Positions 52,869 through 64,000 of a stretch of DNA of 64,000 nucleotides are shown here, in pieces (within the stretch, counting starts at the first letter, position 1; each line of letters starts with the position of its first letter). Origin of the DNA: Bostrychus sinensis (lineage: Eukaryota > Chordata > Actinopteri > Gobiiformes > Eleotridae); NCBI GenBank assembly GCA_020698575.1, contig CM036255.1, positions 33,611,911 to 33,675,910 of the forward strand. The letters are read 5' to 3'. Below the pieces are notes generated by a model. It searched no databases. It was not told where the DNA came from and saw only the letters and a program-made list of their open reading frames with translations. The translations under genes were made by a program, and so were the position numbers.

Positions 52869-55800
52869 ATGGGCTCTGGATCAGTTCTGAGGTGAGAGTC
52901 AGTTTGGTCTGATACATACTTTTAAAAAACCTTTTTAAAGTGAGTTTTATCCTGAGTGTTGTGCTTGTGTTTCAGGGTGCTCCTGCTCTCAGTGTTGGCC
53001 TGTGTGCAGCTGCTGAAAGGTGAGCTCAGACTAACGCACTACAGCTGCGTGAGCCACACTCACTGCATCACATGACAAAGCTCTGTGGGCTTTGAACTTG
53101 AACTTTATTTGAGTAACATTTTGAATAAATTGTACTTCTCACAATAGTTTTATCACAACATACTTTAGACCTCACACTAAAAAATGCTGGGTTAAAAATA
53201 ACACAATTTTTTACCCAATGCTCAGTCAAATATGAACCGAGCCAATGCTGGGTTAAATGTTGGTTTGTTTTCCACCCAATTGTGGGTAAATAACTAATTT
53301 CTCATTTATTGGGGTAAAACTACTAGAAGTTAGGATGAAAAGTACAAAACCTGTGTTACCTGCATCTTTATATATTTTATTTCAGTTTATTTATGGATTT
53401 ATACACTTGGGAGTAGGGGTTCTATTTTTATTGTAGACACTGTTTTAGTTTTGCATGTGTGCTAGGGCTACTCTTTTGAGGAAAGCAACATCAGTTTTGA
53501 ACACTCAGGATCTTTCTCTGGTGTGGACACTTAGGTCTGCTGTGGGGAAAAAGGAAAAGAGAAAAAAAGACTCATTTACAGCTAAAATATGTAAATTTCA
53601 TTATAAAAACATTAAATACAAAGTTTGTACATAATTGTATTTTTCATCTGTAAAAGTCTGGAGCTCAGATGGAAGATTGAGTGAATTTTTACCAAGGCAT
53701 CAGGAAAAACAATTACATGTTTGTCATTTAAGCCAAATATAAAACGGATTTTAATATTTCTAACCAAAGCAAAAATATCTTACCTGTAAAGCCACAGATA
53801 TCAGCTCAGAAGTCCATTAGGAGAGGAGAAAGTCGACCTGAAACGGCAGCATTTTAGTAATTGATGCTAAAGCTAGTAGCGCTATTGCACATTTTACTCC
53901 ACAGTTCACCCCAAACATCTTGAATATTTAACATTTTTGCTGACACACCAATGTTTTTGGCTAGGTTTCCATCCATTTTACAAGCTAGGCTACAAGCTAG
54001 GCTACAAGCTAGGCTACAAGCTAGGCTACAAGCTAGGCTACAAGCTAGGCTACAAGCTAGGCTACAAGCTAGGCTACAAGCTAGGCTACAAGCTAGGCTA
54101 CGTCCAGAGTGGACATAAAGCTAGGCTACAGGCCTCAAAAGTAGGAAAGCTACAAGTTCGTTCAGAGGAAAAAACAATGTAAAAATAACTGACACTTCAT
54201 TCACAGAAAGCCTTAAACTAAATAATGATGGAATAATGAGCTGAAATGTGTGTGGAGACCTTTTTGAGTTAAGGTTTCTCTCAGACTGAGGCCAACTCCC
54301 ACCTTTGCAGCTGGGGACAGTTTGAATTTTACCCAATGCTGGGTCGGCTGTTTATTATATAAAGCTTTTTTCCAAGCTTTTGTTTTTGTCAACATTTCTT
54401 GTTGTGTTTCTGCCACCAAATTAAAAATGTGCTATGTTGTCATGAAGGTCAGATAATTTAAGATTTGCAAATCATTGGATTTAGTTGTTTATAATTTATA
54501 GTGCCTTTTTCAGGATTTGGCTTGTATATTAGATTTTTTTGTCTAAATGAGTTTGCAGTAGTTGTACCCCATTTCTTTACTTGCAGATAAAGATGCAAAA
54601 ATGTACAAAAAGTATCACATGATGCTAAGTAAAAGTAATGTACTTTTAAATGTACAAACTAAAAAAGTGAGGGCATTTTAAAAGTATTTCACACATTTGA
54701 TAATTCATGTGTTTAAAAAGAGGGACCATGATGAATAATTGTGCTGATTATGAACAAACGGTGCAATAGAAGACAGTGAAATGGTCTTCTGTTTTTATTC
54801 TTAAGGTGTACTACAATCACAGCATCTTTTTATATTTAGGTATTGTGTGTCTACAGGAATGGCACAACTTTGTCACTGAAAAAAATATTGTGAATGTAAC
54901 AAACTGGGTAATAAAACCTCTAAACCTGAAGCTCAGTCAGGTTTGGGTGAATACTAGTGGATTTTCTCCTTTTTCTTAAACAATTTTTACATTAACAGTA
55001 TGATATCACTAGAGTAAAACCTTCTTTCTGCAAATCCTTATTTCCATGTGTAGGACCCTTGGTGTTAATTATCCAACCATCAAATCATGAAAAACTAATT
55101 TAAAATCTGCATTTTCCTTTTTTTTTATCCCACCAGCTGAGAACCCAGATGACGAGGAAGGAGCTCCTTCTGGCCTCAGGGTGGCCCCTGTCCTTCAGAG
55201 CAAAGCTGGGATGTGGCAGATGGCTTTTCCTGGATATGATGCCAGTGCGTTTCCTGAGCCGCAGGTCGTATCGAGTGGAGGGATCCAGATGCTTTCCATC
55301 CGGCCACAGCAGGAAAATCACAATGCTGTTGTCTTTGGGCAGAAACCTGGTGCTCCCTTAAAACTAAAACACTGGCAGTCTCTGTTAACCCAGAAATCTC
55401 AGACCAGTGACCCAGAGAGATGGCAGAATTCTGGCTCTTCAAGATACAGTCACTGGGGACCACAACTGCCAAGCTTTTCAGGTGGAGAACAAGTAGGGAA
55501 AGAGAATTCTGCTCAGAAATTCAGACAACCTTCAGGATCCCAGATAGAAACGCTCCCTCAGCAACCGCCATACGATAATCATGAATTAACTTTTGGATAC
55601 CAAGAATGGGGGTCCATAACACCAACCTACCAAAGTGGAAAAGTAAAATATCTAAATGTAGGTTTGCTGCCCAGCCAACTTTCAGAAACTAAAGGACAAA
55701 AGCTCACAGTCACCCCTGGACAAGAACAGCCCAACAAGCTTGAGTTGTTCACTAAATACCAATCATGGGGTTCTGAACAACCAACCTTCCACAGTAGGCA

Positions 55801-58800
55801 AAATGTACAACTAAAACAAACGAGCTACTCAAGTGGACATAAACTAAATCCCCAACTTGTGAGTGCATCCGCCAGTCAAACTTCAAGTACTCTGAAGCCC
55901 AGCCTGCCAGTGACTCCTGAGCAACCTCTAGCTAATCTTGAGTCCTCAATTAGATTTCAAGGATGGGGTTCTCAGCAACCAGACTACACAAGTTTACATC
56001 AATTGGAGCCCCAAAATATAAAACTACACCCATCAAGTGGACAGCTTGGAGTAAATATTGGTGAAAAACCTAGCCAATCGTCTAGCACGTCCAATATTGG
56101 ATACGAAGCTTGGAGACTACCAAACTATATCAGTGTACATGATAAATTCAAGCCCACAAAAGTAAAACCACAAGTGTTAAGCTACCAAAGTGGACATCAA
56201 GTAAGGCCACAACACTTAAGTCTGTCATCTAGTCAGGCTTCAAGCCTGCCAGTGACCCCAGAGCCACCATTGTCACATGTTGAGTCCTCTGTTAAATACC
56301 AAGCATGGCAGTCAAAGCAGCCAAGTTACCCTAGCGGACATCAGAGTATAGGACCACAACAATCAAGTGGATGGCTTTATGTAAAGCACCAAAATGTAGG
56401 TGAGCAAACCAGGCAACCTGCAAGCTTTGAGCAACAATCATCCAATAATGCTGAGTCCAATCTTAGATTCCAAGCATGGGCCTCCTGGAAGCCAAGCTAC
56501 CCAAGTGGGCAGCATCAATTCAAGCAACAAGAAGCACAATCTGTAAGTAACTCAAGTCAAGTACCAGTAAGGCAGCAAAACTCAGGTCAGTTACCCAGTC
56601 TTCCTTCAAGACCTCAAGGCTCACAAAGCCCAGAGAACTCTAAACCACAAACATCCAGTGTTTTGTCCTCTTTTGGATATGTAGGACGGCAGCAACTCAG
56701 TTTGCCAAGCAGACAACAAGTAAGGCAAGAGTATTCTGGCCAGAAACCCAGCCAACATTCAGGGTCCCCACAGCAACCGCTGTCCAATATTGGACATACT
56801 GTATGGGGTTCCTGGCAAACCAATGTCCAGAGTGGAAAACATCATCTTAAGCCCCAAATTACAGGACCACAACCATCAAATAACTGGCTTCAAGTAATGC
56901 ACCAAAATGTAGGTAAGAAACCCAGCCAACCTTCAAGCCCTCAGGAACAAAATCTTCCAGTGACCTCTGAGCAACCGGGGTCCAATTTTAGATACCAAAC
57001 ATGGGGCTCCTGGAAGCCAAGCTACTCAAGTGGACAGCATCATGTACAGAAACAAAATTCTGGTCAGCAACCAAACCTCTTTTCAGGATCCCAGGAACCT
57101 GCCCGCCCAGGGAGCCCTGACAAACAACACTCACAGAATCCTGAAGTGCCTTCTGGATACCAAGGTTGGTATTCCAGTGGACATCAAGTAAGGCACCAAT
57201 ATTTAGGTCAGCCATCCAGCTCGTCTTCAACAGCTCAGGAAGCAAGTCTTGCAGTGACCCCTGGGCAACAGCCATCAAACAATGTTGTGTCCAACCTTAG
57301 ATACCAAACTTGGGGGTCGCATGGACCAAGCTTTCAGAGTGGACAACATAAAGGACAGCCTCCCTTCAAGCCACAAGGGCCACAAACAAGCAACCAAAGT
57401 AGACAAGTAACACCACAAAACTGGGGTCACTTACCAGGCCAACCATTAAGACCCCAGGAACCAAAGATCCCAGAAAGTCCAAAGCTACAAACATCAACTA
57501 ACATTGTGTCAAATATTAGATACCACTCAAGACCAAAACTACCAAACTATCCTAGTGTACAACCTCAATTCAAGCCTCCAAATGTAGAATCAAAACTATC
57601 CATCTACCCAAGTGGACATCAAGTAAGGCCCCAACATTTAAGTCAATATAGTCTGCCTTCAAGCACTCAAAAAACAAGCCTACCTGTGACCCCTGAGCAA
57701 CTGCTATCAAGTAAGCTTGATTTATCTGCAAGATATCAAGCATGGGGGTCAAATCAACCAATCTACCAAAGTGGGCAACAAGCCAAGCCCCAACAACCAA
57801 ACCTCCCAGAGATTCCTGACCAAAAGCCAAGCAGTACAGACGAGTCCAATTTGAGATACCAAACACGGTGGACCAGCTCCCCAGGTAGAGCACAAATACA
57901 GCTGCAACATTCTGGTCAGCCTAACCTCCCTTCAGGATCCCAGAAGCCTGACCGACCACTGTCCCAGACTCCTGGATATCAAGGTTGGGATTCCAATAAA
58001 CTAAGCTACTCAAGTGGAAAACGCCCAGTAAGGTACCAAAATATAGGTCAGCCATCCAGCTTATCTTCAAAAGCCCAGGAAGTAAATCTCCCAGTGACCT
58101 CTGAGCAACAGCCATCAAATCTTAAATACCAAACCTGGAGTTCTCAACCAAGCTTCCTGAGCAGACAAAATCAAGGTCTATCCTCAAGTTCAAGTGAACT
58201 GCAGCAATACAACCCACAATCTGCAAGCAACCCAAATAGACCACAAGTAAGGCCACAAAACTCAGGGCAGTCACCCAGCCAACTTTCAAGACCCCTGGAA
58301 CCACGCATCCCAGAGAACCCAGAGCAAGCACCATCTAGTAATGCAGAGTCCAGGTTAAGATACCAAGCTTGGTGGTCCAAACAACCTAGCTTCCCCGGTA
58401 AACATCAAAAAGGGCAACAAAGCCTTAAAGTTGCAGCTGAGCAGCAACCATCCAGTAATTCACCATCAAGCACTCAAAAACCAAGCCTCCCAGAGACCCC
58501 TGAGCAACCGCTATCCAATCCTGAGTCCTCAAAGAGAAACCAAGTGTGGGATTCCAGACAACCAATCTACCAAAGTGGACATCGATTCAAGCCCCAAATG
58601 ACAAAACTACAATCAAGTGGATGGCTTAAAGTAACCAACCAAAAGGTTGGTGAGCAAACCAGCCAAACCTCAAGCACTCTAGAACGCCTTCCAGTGACTC
58701 CTGAACAGCAGCTTTCTAATGCTGAGAACAATCTGAGATACCAGGTTTTAGGGTCACAACCAAGCTATCCCAGTCAGCCACAACATTTATCTAGCTTGCA

Positions 58801-61321
58801 TTCAAGAATTGGGATACAGAGCCTCCAAGAAGAACCCTTGCATAAACATCCTGCTTTGGTCACACCTCAAATTTCTGCCCAGCATCACAGACTGCCATCA
58901 AGACTACTTCCCCAAAACTCACACTTTACAACAGGACCAAATCCTCAAAATCCAGTTGCACAGCAATCAAGTTTTAAAAAACCAAAGCAGCTGAGCAAGC
59001 CATCTATGTGGTATGAGCAAGGTGGAAGTGCCCACTTGAGTTCTCCCAGACCAGATCAAAAAGGCTATGTTTCTAAACCACAGAGTCAAAGCTACCCAAA
59101 AATGATTGCGCCTCCACTGGGAACGGATTATGTAGTCTCTGGTAAGGCCTTTTCTAGAAATCAACCCCAGCAGTCCCACAATATAAAAAAATTTCAAAGC
59201 CTACATCCATCCCAGCCAAGTGACTCTCAAAACCAGCCTAAGATACCTCTTTCAAAGCCAGCGCAGCAGTCCCAAAACACGGGTGTCTTACCCTCAAGAC
59301 CCAAACCAAGCTTCCCTCTGCCACAACAAGCCCAGAATAAACCAGCAGTGTCTCCCAAGAAACCTTACTTGTCCCAGAACCCCACTGTTGGCTTTCATCT
59401 GAGGCCACAGGCAAACTACATTGGCCAGCAACTATCCCACAATCAGTCTTCTTCAACACTGCCAAAGCAAAACACTGGTGTCCCATCAAAACCCCAAACA
59501 AGCTTTGTCCACCCACAATTGAGCTTTCAGGTCCACCAGCAGTCCCAGAAAAGGCCATCTCAAGAATCCCACAGCCCTGAAGTTCATACTCAAGGAAGCT
59601 ACCTTCTTGGGCAAAATAAACCACCACTCCCTCCCCAACCTCAAGCAGGCTATAGTGGCTCACAACTGAGTGTCCAGGCCCAGCAACACTCCCAGGATAA
59701 GCAACAGTCTAACTCTCTTCCAAAGCCATTACAACATAACCTTGGAATCCTGCCTTCTAGACCCCAAACAATGTACACTGGTAAACTGAACTTCCAAGCC
59801 TATCAACAATCCAAGAAAAACCCATCCACCCCCCTTCCAAGGCCATATCAAGAGTCCCAGAGTCCAGAAGCTGCCCATCCACAAACAAGCTACCATCTTG
59901 TGCAAAGACAGCCTTACACAGGCTCACAATTGAACTATCATAGTTCTCAGCCTTCCCAAAGCCAGACTGCTGCTCCCGTTTCAAGGCCACAACAGTCCCA
60001 AAACACTGGTGTCTTTCCAAAACCCCTTCCTAGCTTTCCTCAGAATAAGCTCGATGGTTCACCTCAAAGTTGGTCGCAGTCGCAAAGCCCCAGTGATGCA
60101 CTTTCTCCCAAGCCTCAAGTACCAAGTTACAGTCAATCACAGCAGTCTGGTAAGCCTGTTACAGCTCCTCCAAAGCCACAGCAACCTGTGCTCGCTGTAG
60201 ATGGATTTTGGGAGCAGTCTGAGAATAACCCTGAACTATCTTGGCTTGCCCAGAACCCAGCAGTTGTCCTCCTTTCTGGGCCAGCAGTAAGCTTCTCACA
60301 TCCTCAGCAATCTCAAAACAATGAGGTCCTTTCTGGTAAGCCACAAATATACCAACTTGGAACTGAACTTTCCCATGGGCATAGCTCTGTGCCAAAGCTA
60401 CCACAGCAGTCCCAGAACAAACCTGCTGACCCTCTTTCAAGGCCGCAGCAGTCTCCAGGTCCTGAAGAACCTAAGATACAAGCAAGTAAAACAGATCTTG
60501 AGCAGATTGCACCTTTTGCAAAGCCACAACTGTCCCAAAGCTCTAGGATTGTAGTTTTAAGGCCTTTTCCAAGCTACCCTAAATCATCTCATAATCAGGG
60601 TGGTGTCCCACTTCGAAAACCCCAGCTCAGCCACCCATCTTGGCAATACCACAACTCTGCCCTCCTTTCAAGGCCTTATCAATCACATGGCTCAAGAACT
60701 TTAGATCCGGGGTGGCAACAAAACTACCCTCTTCCACAGCGCTCTCAAAGTCAGCATGGTGGCTCTCTTATAAGGCCACCTCAGTGGTCCCAAAATCAAG
60801 CCGTCCCATTTCGAAGACCCAATCCAGGCTACCCTCAGAGTTCCCAAAATTCTCCCAAACGTCCCAAACCTGTACCCTCCCGTAACTATGCTGGTGTCTC
60901 TCTGCCACGGCCACCACAGTTGACTTCATATACTAGACAACAACCAAGCTACCGTCTCCCTCAGCGATCCCAGCCTGGCTTCTCCTATACAAGGCCCCAA
61001 CATGCAAACGCTGGCTCCAAATGGTTTTGGTACCCCCCTAGCTTCTACCCAAAACCCCAAATATACAAAGTACCAAAATCACAAAACGGCCCTGGAGTCT
61101 CTCCATCATGGTCTCGGCGGGCTCCTCGTCGTGCTCAATCTCCACCTTTGATCAACCCAAATGTTTTCAGTTCTGGGCCGCTGTCTTCACATAAGAAGTC
61201 AAAGGTTAATCTGCCTTGGTCCCAAACAAGCAACGCTGGCTCAGAGCAACCGCAAGATCCCAACTCTGGAGTTGGCTCGCAATCCCGAAAACCTAACGTG
61301 TACCTCTCCTGGGATGGATAG
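52869..61321 (+). CDS. Large secreted Gln/Ser/Pro-rich, Cys-free repetitive protein (3 exons, 2083 aa), unrecognised
   Basis: Coding exons 52869-52891, 52976-53019 and 55137-61321 join in frame by GT-AG introns. Exons 1-2 encode a signal peptide (MGSGSVLRVLLLSVLACVQ, then LLKA), with likely cleavage before ENPDDEEGAPSG. The third exon is a single 6.2-kb reading frame. The mature chain shows no cysteine and no domain I recognise. Residues about 100-1240 repeat a W/Y unit ([YF]QxWxS, then YxSGxH/Q, then Q- and P-rich spacer and LPVTPEQ), some 16 copies. Residues about 1280-2000 repeat a different unit (QQSQNTGVLPSRPQ-like). The C-terminus is basic and ends NVYLSWDG. Intron phases are 2 and 1, unlike the phase-0 introns of SCPP biomineralisation genes. 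A secreted structural, adhesive or egg-coat role is plausible from composition (compare Pro/Gln-rich fish choriogenin tails), but there is no ZP domain. Function unknown. Confidence 0.88.
53160..54360. repeat. Repeat-like region in intron 2 of the secreted-protein gene
   Basis: aaaatgctgggttaaaaat near 53180 and tttacccaatgctgggtc near 54330 are inverted relatives, suggesting a decayed DNA transposon. It contains a 12-bp tandem repeat. Confidence 0.45.
53981..54105 (+). repeat. 12-bp tandem repeat (aagctaggctac), about 10 copies
   Basis: Nearly perfect units. The phase reading YKLG is a product of the 12-bp period and has no start, splice or homology support. Confidence 0.92.
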
Positions 61322-61456
61322 GACCATGAAGTCTAAGTCACAAGGTTTTCAGTATTTCAAACCTGTTTGCCTCTTTTCTTAAATGTGTCTTTTCCCATAG
61401 GTCTCTGTCCCAGAAGAACATCCAAATGAAAAAACTAAGTAAAGTTTATTTTTGTA

Positions 61457-61462
61457 AATAAA
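61457..61462 (+). promoter_or_regulatory. Poly(A) signal of the secreted repeat protein gene
   Basis: AATAAA lies 136 bp after the stop codon in a T-rich context, giving a short 3' UTR. Confidence 0.65.
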
Positions 61463-61469
61463 ATCATCC

Positions 61470-63440
61470 AAAACCTGCTTTAAATTTTACTGGTTTATTC
61501 TGTTCTTTCTACTGGTGAAATGCATAAGCTTTAGAACAACTTAAAGGTTGGTGTAAACTTTAACCTGAATGCCAAACTGAAAAGCCAGGTCTGAATATAA
61601 ACAGTATTTGAAGATTAAATTTACCATTTTTGACAAACTGGATTAAAAATTTAAATGTGCTAATTTTTTTTTTTTGTAGCTGGCTTACTATAAATGTTCA
61701 GCTGCGTTAGGGTCAATTTGCATTCTGACTACAAACTACAGTCATCCTCATTGTGTTGGGAAGCCTATATTTCTGAATGCACTGAAGATTTGTAAAGCCA
61801 CTAATTTCCACTGAGCTGCTGCGGGAAGGTTGGGTTGAGAATAAACTTGGTGAGAAGCCCATCTGCTCACACAAAGGGCAGTTTGCCAAGCAGCTGCTGA
61901 CTCGGGGGTAAATTATAGAGAACGGTCTTCAAGATAAAGACTGGCATGAGCTGAGAGCCTCCACACGCTGATGGTTCAACACACAGCTGCCACAGCGAGC
62001 ACTGCTCTTAAGCAAGATGTTCAAGGATTTCAGCTCATGGTAAATGACGAAACGGGCTCATCAAATACTAAAGCAGTGGTACTTAAAGTACCTAAAATAT
62101 CTCTTGGCTATTGGTGGTGATGCACAAGGTACTGCCTCAGAAAATACTTCTAAAATGTGCTTCTGTCTTGGCAAACTCTGGTCTAAACTGAAACAAAATG
62201 GGTACTGAAGCAGGAAAAAATGCATTACTGATGAGGACAAACCAAGTACTATACCTGGACTAATCCATGTTAAGCCAGAACAAATCAGTCTATACCTCAA
62301 AGTAACCATCTGAGCACTTGAACTACAGAAGATTAGAAGTACCACCAGAAGAAACCTGCAATGTGATTAATAAGCTGTTAACATTCACTGGTTCGTAGTC
62401 GCTCTGGTTACTTTCCCATAAAATAATGATGGATTTATTCATTGCATTGTGGCTACTCACAGCTGTTTACATTGCATTCACACTAACATGCGTACAGGCA
62501 AGGTGGTTGAAGTGTCTCGACCAAGGACCCACTGACAGCATGAACTGGGCACAATGAACTTGTAAAACCTGAAGCTGCAAACAATAACTTTATCTCAGAA
62601 TATGGAGCGACGGCCTCAAATTAATTTTAATAAAGTGTTTCTGCTCCAACAGTTTCTGCACAATGTAACCTTGACTCCTCATCAGAACACATGACCATGA
62701 AGATATCGAGTCTCATGAACTTGAAGCCTAATATTTCTCCTTAAGGTTACAGTTGGTTCAGTGTTTCCGTAAAAGAATGGACTTTCCTCTCGGAAGTTGT
62801 CCGGTCGTCTTTCTGCCTCCTCCTGTGGTGATAGCAGTGATTATCTCAGCGTCCCACACACCGTTTCTCTGTCATTAACTGTGTTAAAATCACTACGTTT
62901 GACACTTGAATCTGAGCCAGTTTACCATCTGAGCCCCGGGAGCCCGCTCTGCCACAGAGGCCACTCATTATTGTCTCCACTGAATAGTAAAGTACATGTG
63001 ATGTAAACTTTAGCCGAAGCTTTCTCCCACTAAAAGTACACAGCTGTTATCCAAAATTGGTTTCTGTAATAACTACAAACGGCCCCCGTCCAGAGTTTTT
63101 CCTCTCCTCCTGTCTCTGATGGTTTCATGTTTTATTTACTTTAATGAAAGGTTTGTGCTTCTTTTGTTTCTTTTTTCTGTTGTTTTGTGACGTGAGCAGT
63201 TGGAGCCAGCTCTGGAGTTGGTCTCCTTCCATCGGACACAGCGTCTCCTTCACTCCGGTCCCTGCTGCAGTTCGCCCTCTGTCAGAAACGCTTCAGAACA
63301 AAGATGAGGCCTCAGAGTTTGTTCAGAGACGACTTCTGTTCTGCTGCTGCTGACTGAAGAGTTTTCATCAAATACAGGAGAAAAAAATCAGGTGGTGCAT
63401 CTTTAAATGTATGAATGCATTTCTTGTAAAAAAAGTTGCA
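61470..63440. other. Intergenic stretch, no supported gene
   Basis: No splice-consistent exon chain was found. The short frame at 63144-63353 and a Ser-rich one at 62797-63003 have no recognisable homology. An exon of a downstream gene cannot be excluded. Confidence 0.4.
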
Positions 63441-63474
63441 TATTATATTAGGAGAAAAACAAAATGTTTTAGGG

Positions 63475-64000
63475 TTATAGTTTAGTTTATTTCGAGGACA
63501 TAAACAAAATTGCATGCACATACACAATGTACACAAAGGAAAAACATCCTCCCATGCACAGTTTGCCCGGAAAGGAGTGGGAAGAAGTGCAAGCTCATTA
63601 AATCCCACCCCATTTCCCAATATATCAAAAGTACATTTAACTACTTCCTATTTATACTCAATCAAGAGTTCTTAACAAAATCAATAAACTTTTTATATAC
63701 AAACCATATTAATTTATACAAACAAGACACTTGTTTATCAATTACATTTTACAATGATAACTTTAATCATAAATTCCAAATTAATACCTGTCAACCTTCT
63801 TTATAACTTTGGAAAATCATTTCTTTAATTTGTTTTTTAAATTGTTTCATGTGTGGACTTTCCCTCAGCTCCACACTCAAACTTTTCCCTGAACAGAACG
63901 CAAAAACTTTTCCTCTTCGTCTGCGGCCGAGTGACTTTAAACTGAAATTTTCCTCTCAGATTATTTCCTGCTTCCCTCTCAGTGAACAACTTTTGGACAT
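63475..64000 (-). mobile_element. LINE 3' end (cut by the window edge)
   Basis: Read on the - strand, the edge encodes FSLKSLGRRRRGKVFAF and LRESPHMKQFKKQIK, the tail of an L2/RTE-like reverse transcriptase, followed by a 3' UTR with agtgggatttaatgagcttg and gaaataaactaaactataac. Confidence 0.7.

Noticed and set aside
53937..54182. Frame encoding YKLG repeats
   Set aside because: Produced by a 12-bp tandem repeat in an intron.
52869..61321. SCPP-family or ZP-domain identity for the large secreted protein
   Set aside because: Intron phases are 2 and 1, no acidic phosphorylated SxE pattern dominates, and no cysteine-bearing ZP domain is present.
63144..63353. Short frame as an exon of a downstream gene
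   Set aside because: No matching splice partner, no recognisable homology, next to LINE sequence; left as unsupported.
1..64000. CRISPR arrays, bacterial operons, phage modules
   Set aside because: Repeats are contiguous minisatellites without spacers, and the genes are spliced vertebrate genes.

Overview
This is a teleost fish nuclear window, probably percomorph. The evidence is spliced vertebrate genes with GT-AG introns, a carmil1-scgn gene order also found in mammals, and fish-type repeats: hAT foldback elements, a tRNA-derived SINE, L2-like LINE tails, a Tc1-like element and a BEL/Pao retrotransposon. The species cannot be fixed from the sequence alone.

Layout on the + strand. (1) 1-26141: the 3' part of carmil1, an actin capping-protein regulator. 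Thirty exons were reconstructed by splice sites and remain in frame from the window edge to a stop, giving 1236 residues; the upstream part lies outside the window. (2) 26142-37120: carmil1 3' UTR, then an intergenic minisatellite split by an intact BEL/Pao element (28055-35778, coding on the - strand) whose two 422-bp LTRs look identical. (3) 37121-48731: a complete scgn (secretagogin) gene, 11 coding exons and 276 aa with six EF-hands. Its introns hold nested transposons and a 1.9-kb 7-bp minisatellite. A Tc1-like element follows the stop codon. (4) 52869-61321: a three-exon gene for a large (2083 aa) secreted, cysteine-free, Gln/Ser/Pro-rich repetitive protein that I do not recognise. It is the most novel protein in the window. 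(5) 61322-64000: no convincing gene; a LINE tail lies at the right edge.

Two themes stand out. Transposons are nested two or three deep, and many are precisely bounded by target-site duplications. Short minisatellites repeatedly touch splice sites: one array has amplified the exon-13 donor of carmil1, and an 11-bp unit built around CTAAACCAGG fills carmil1 introns 23 and 27, forms the intergenic array, and also sits beside the donor of the GC-AG intron of scgn and just upstream of the scgn start codon. The three genes have unrelated roles: actin dynamics, calcium sensing in secretory cells, and a putative extracellular structural protein. They are neighbours rather than a pathway. No CRISPR, operon or rRNA features were seen; the only tRNA-like sequences are SINE heads.
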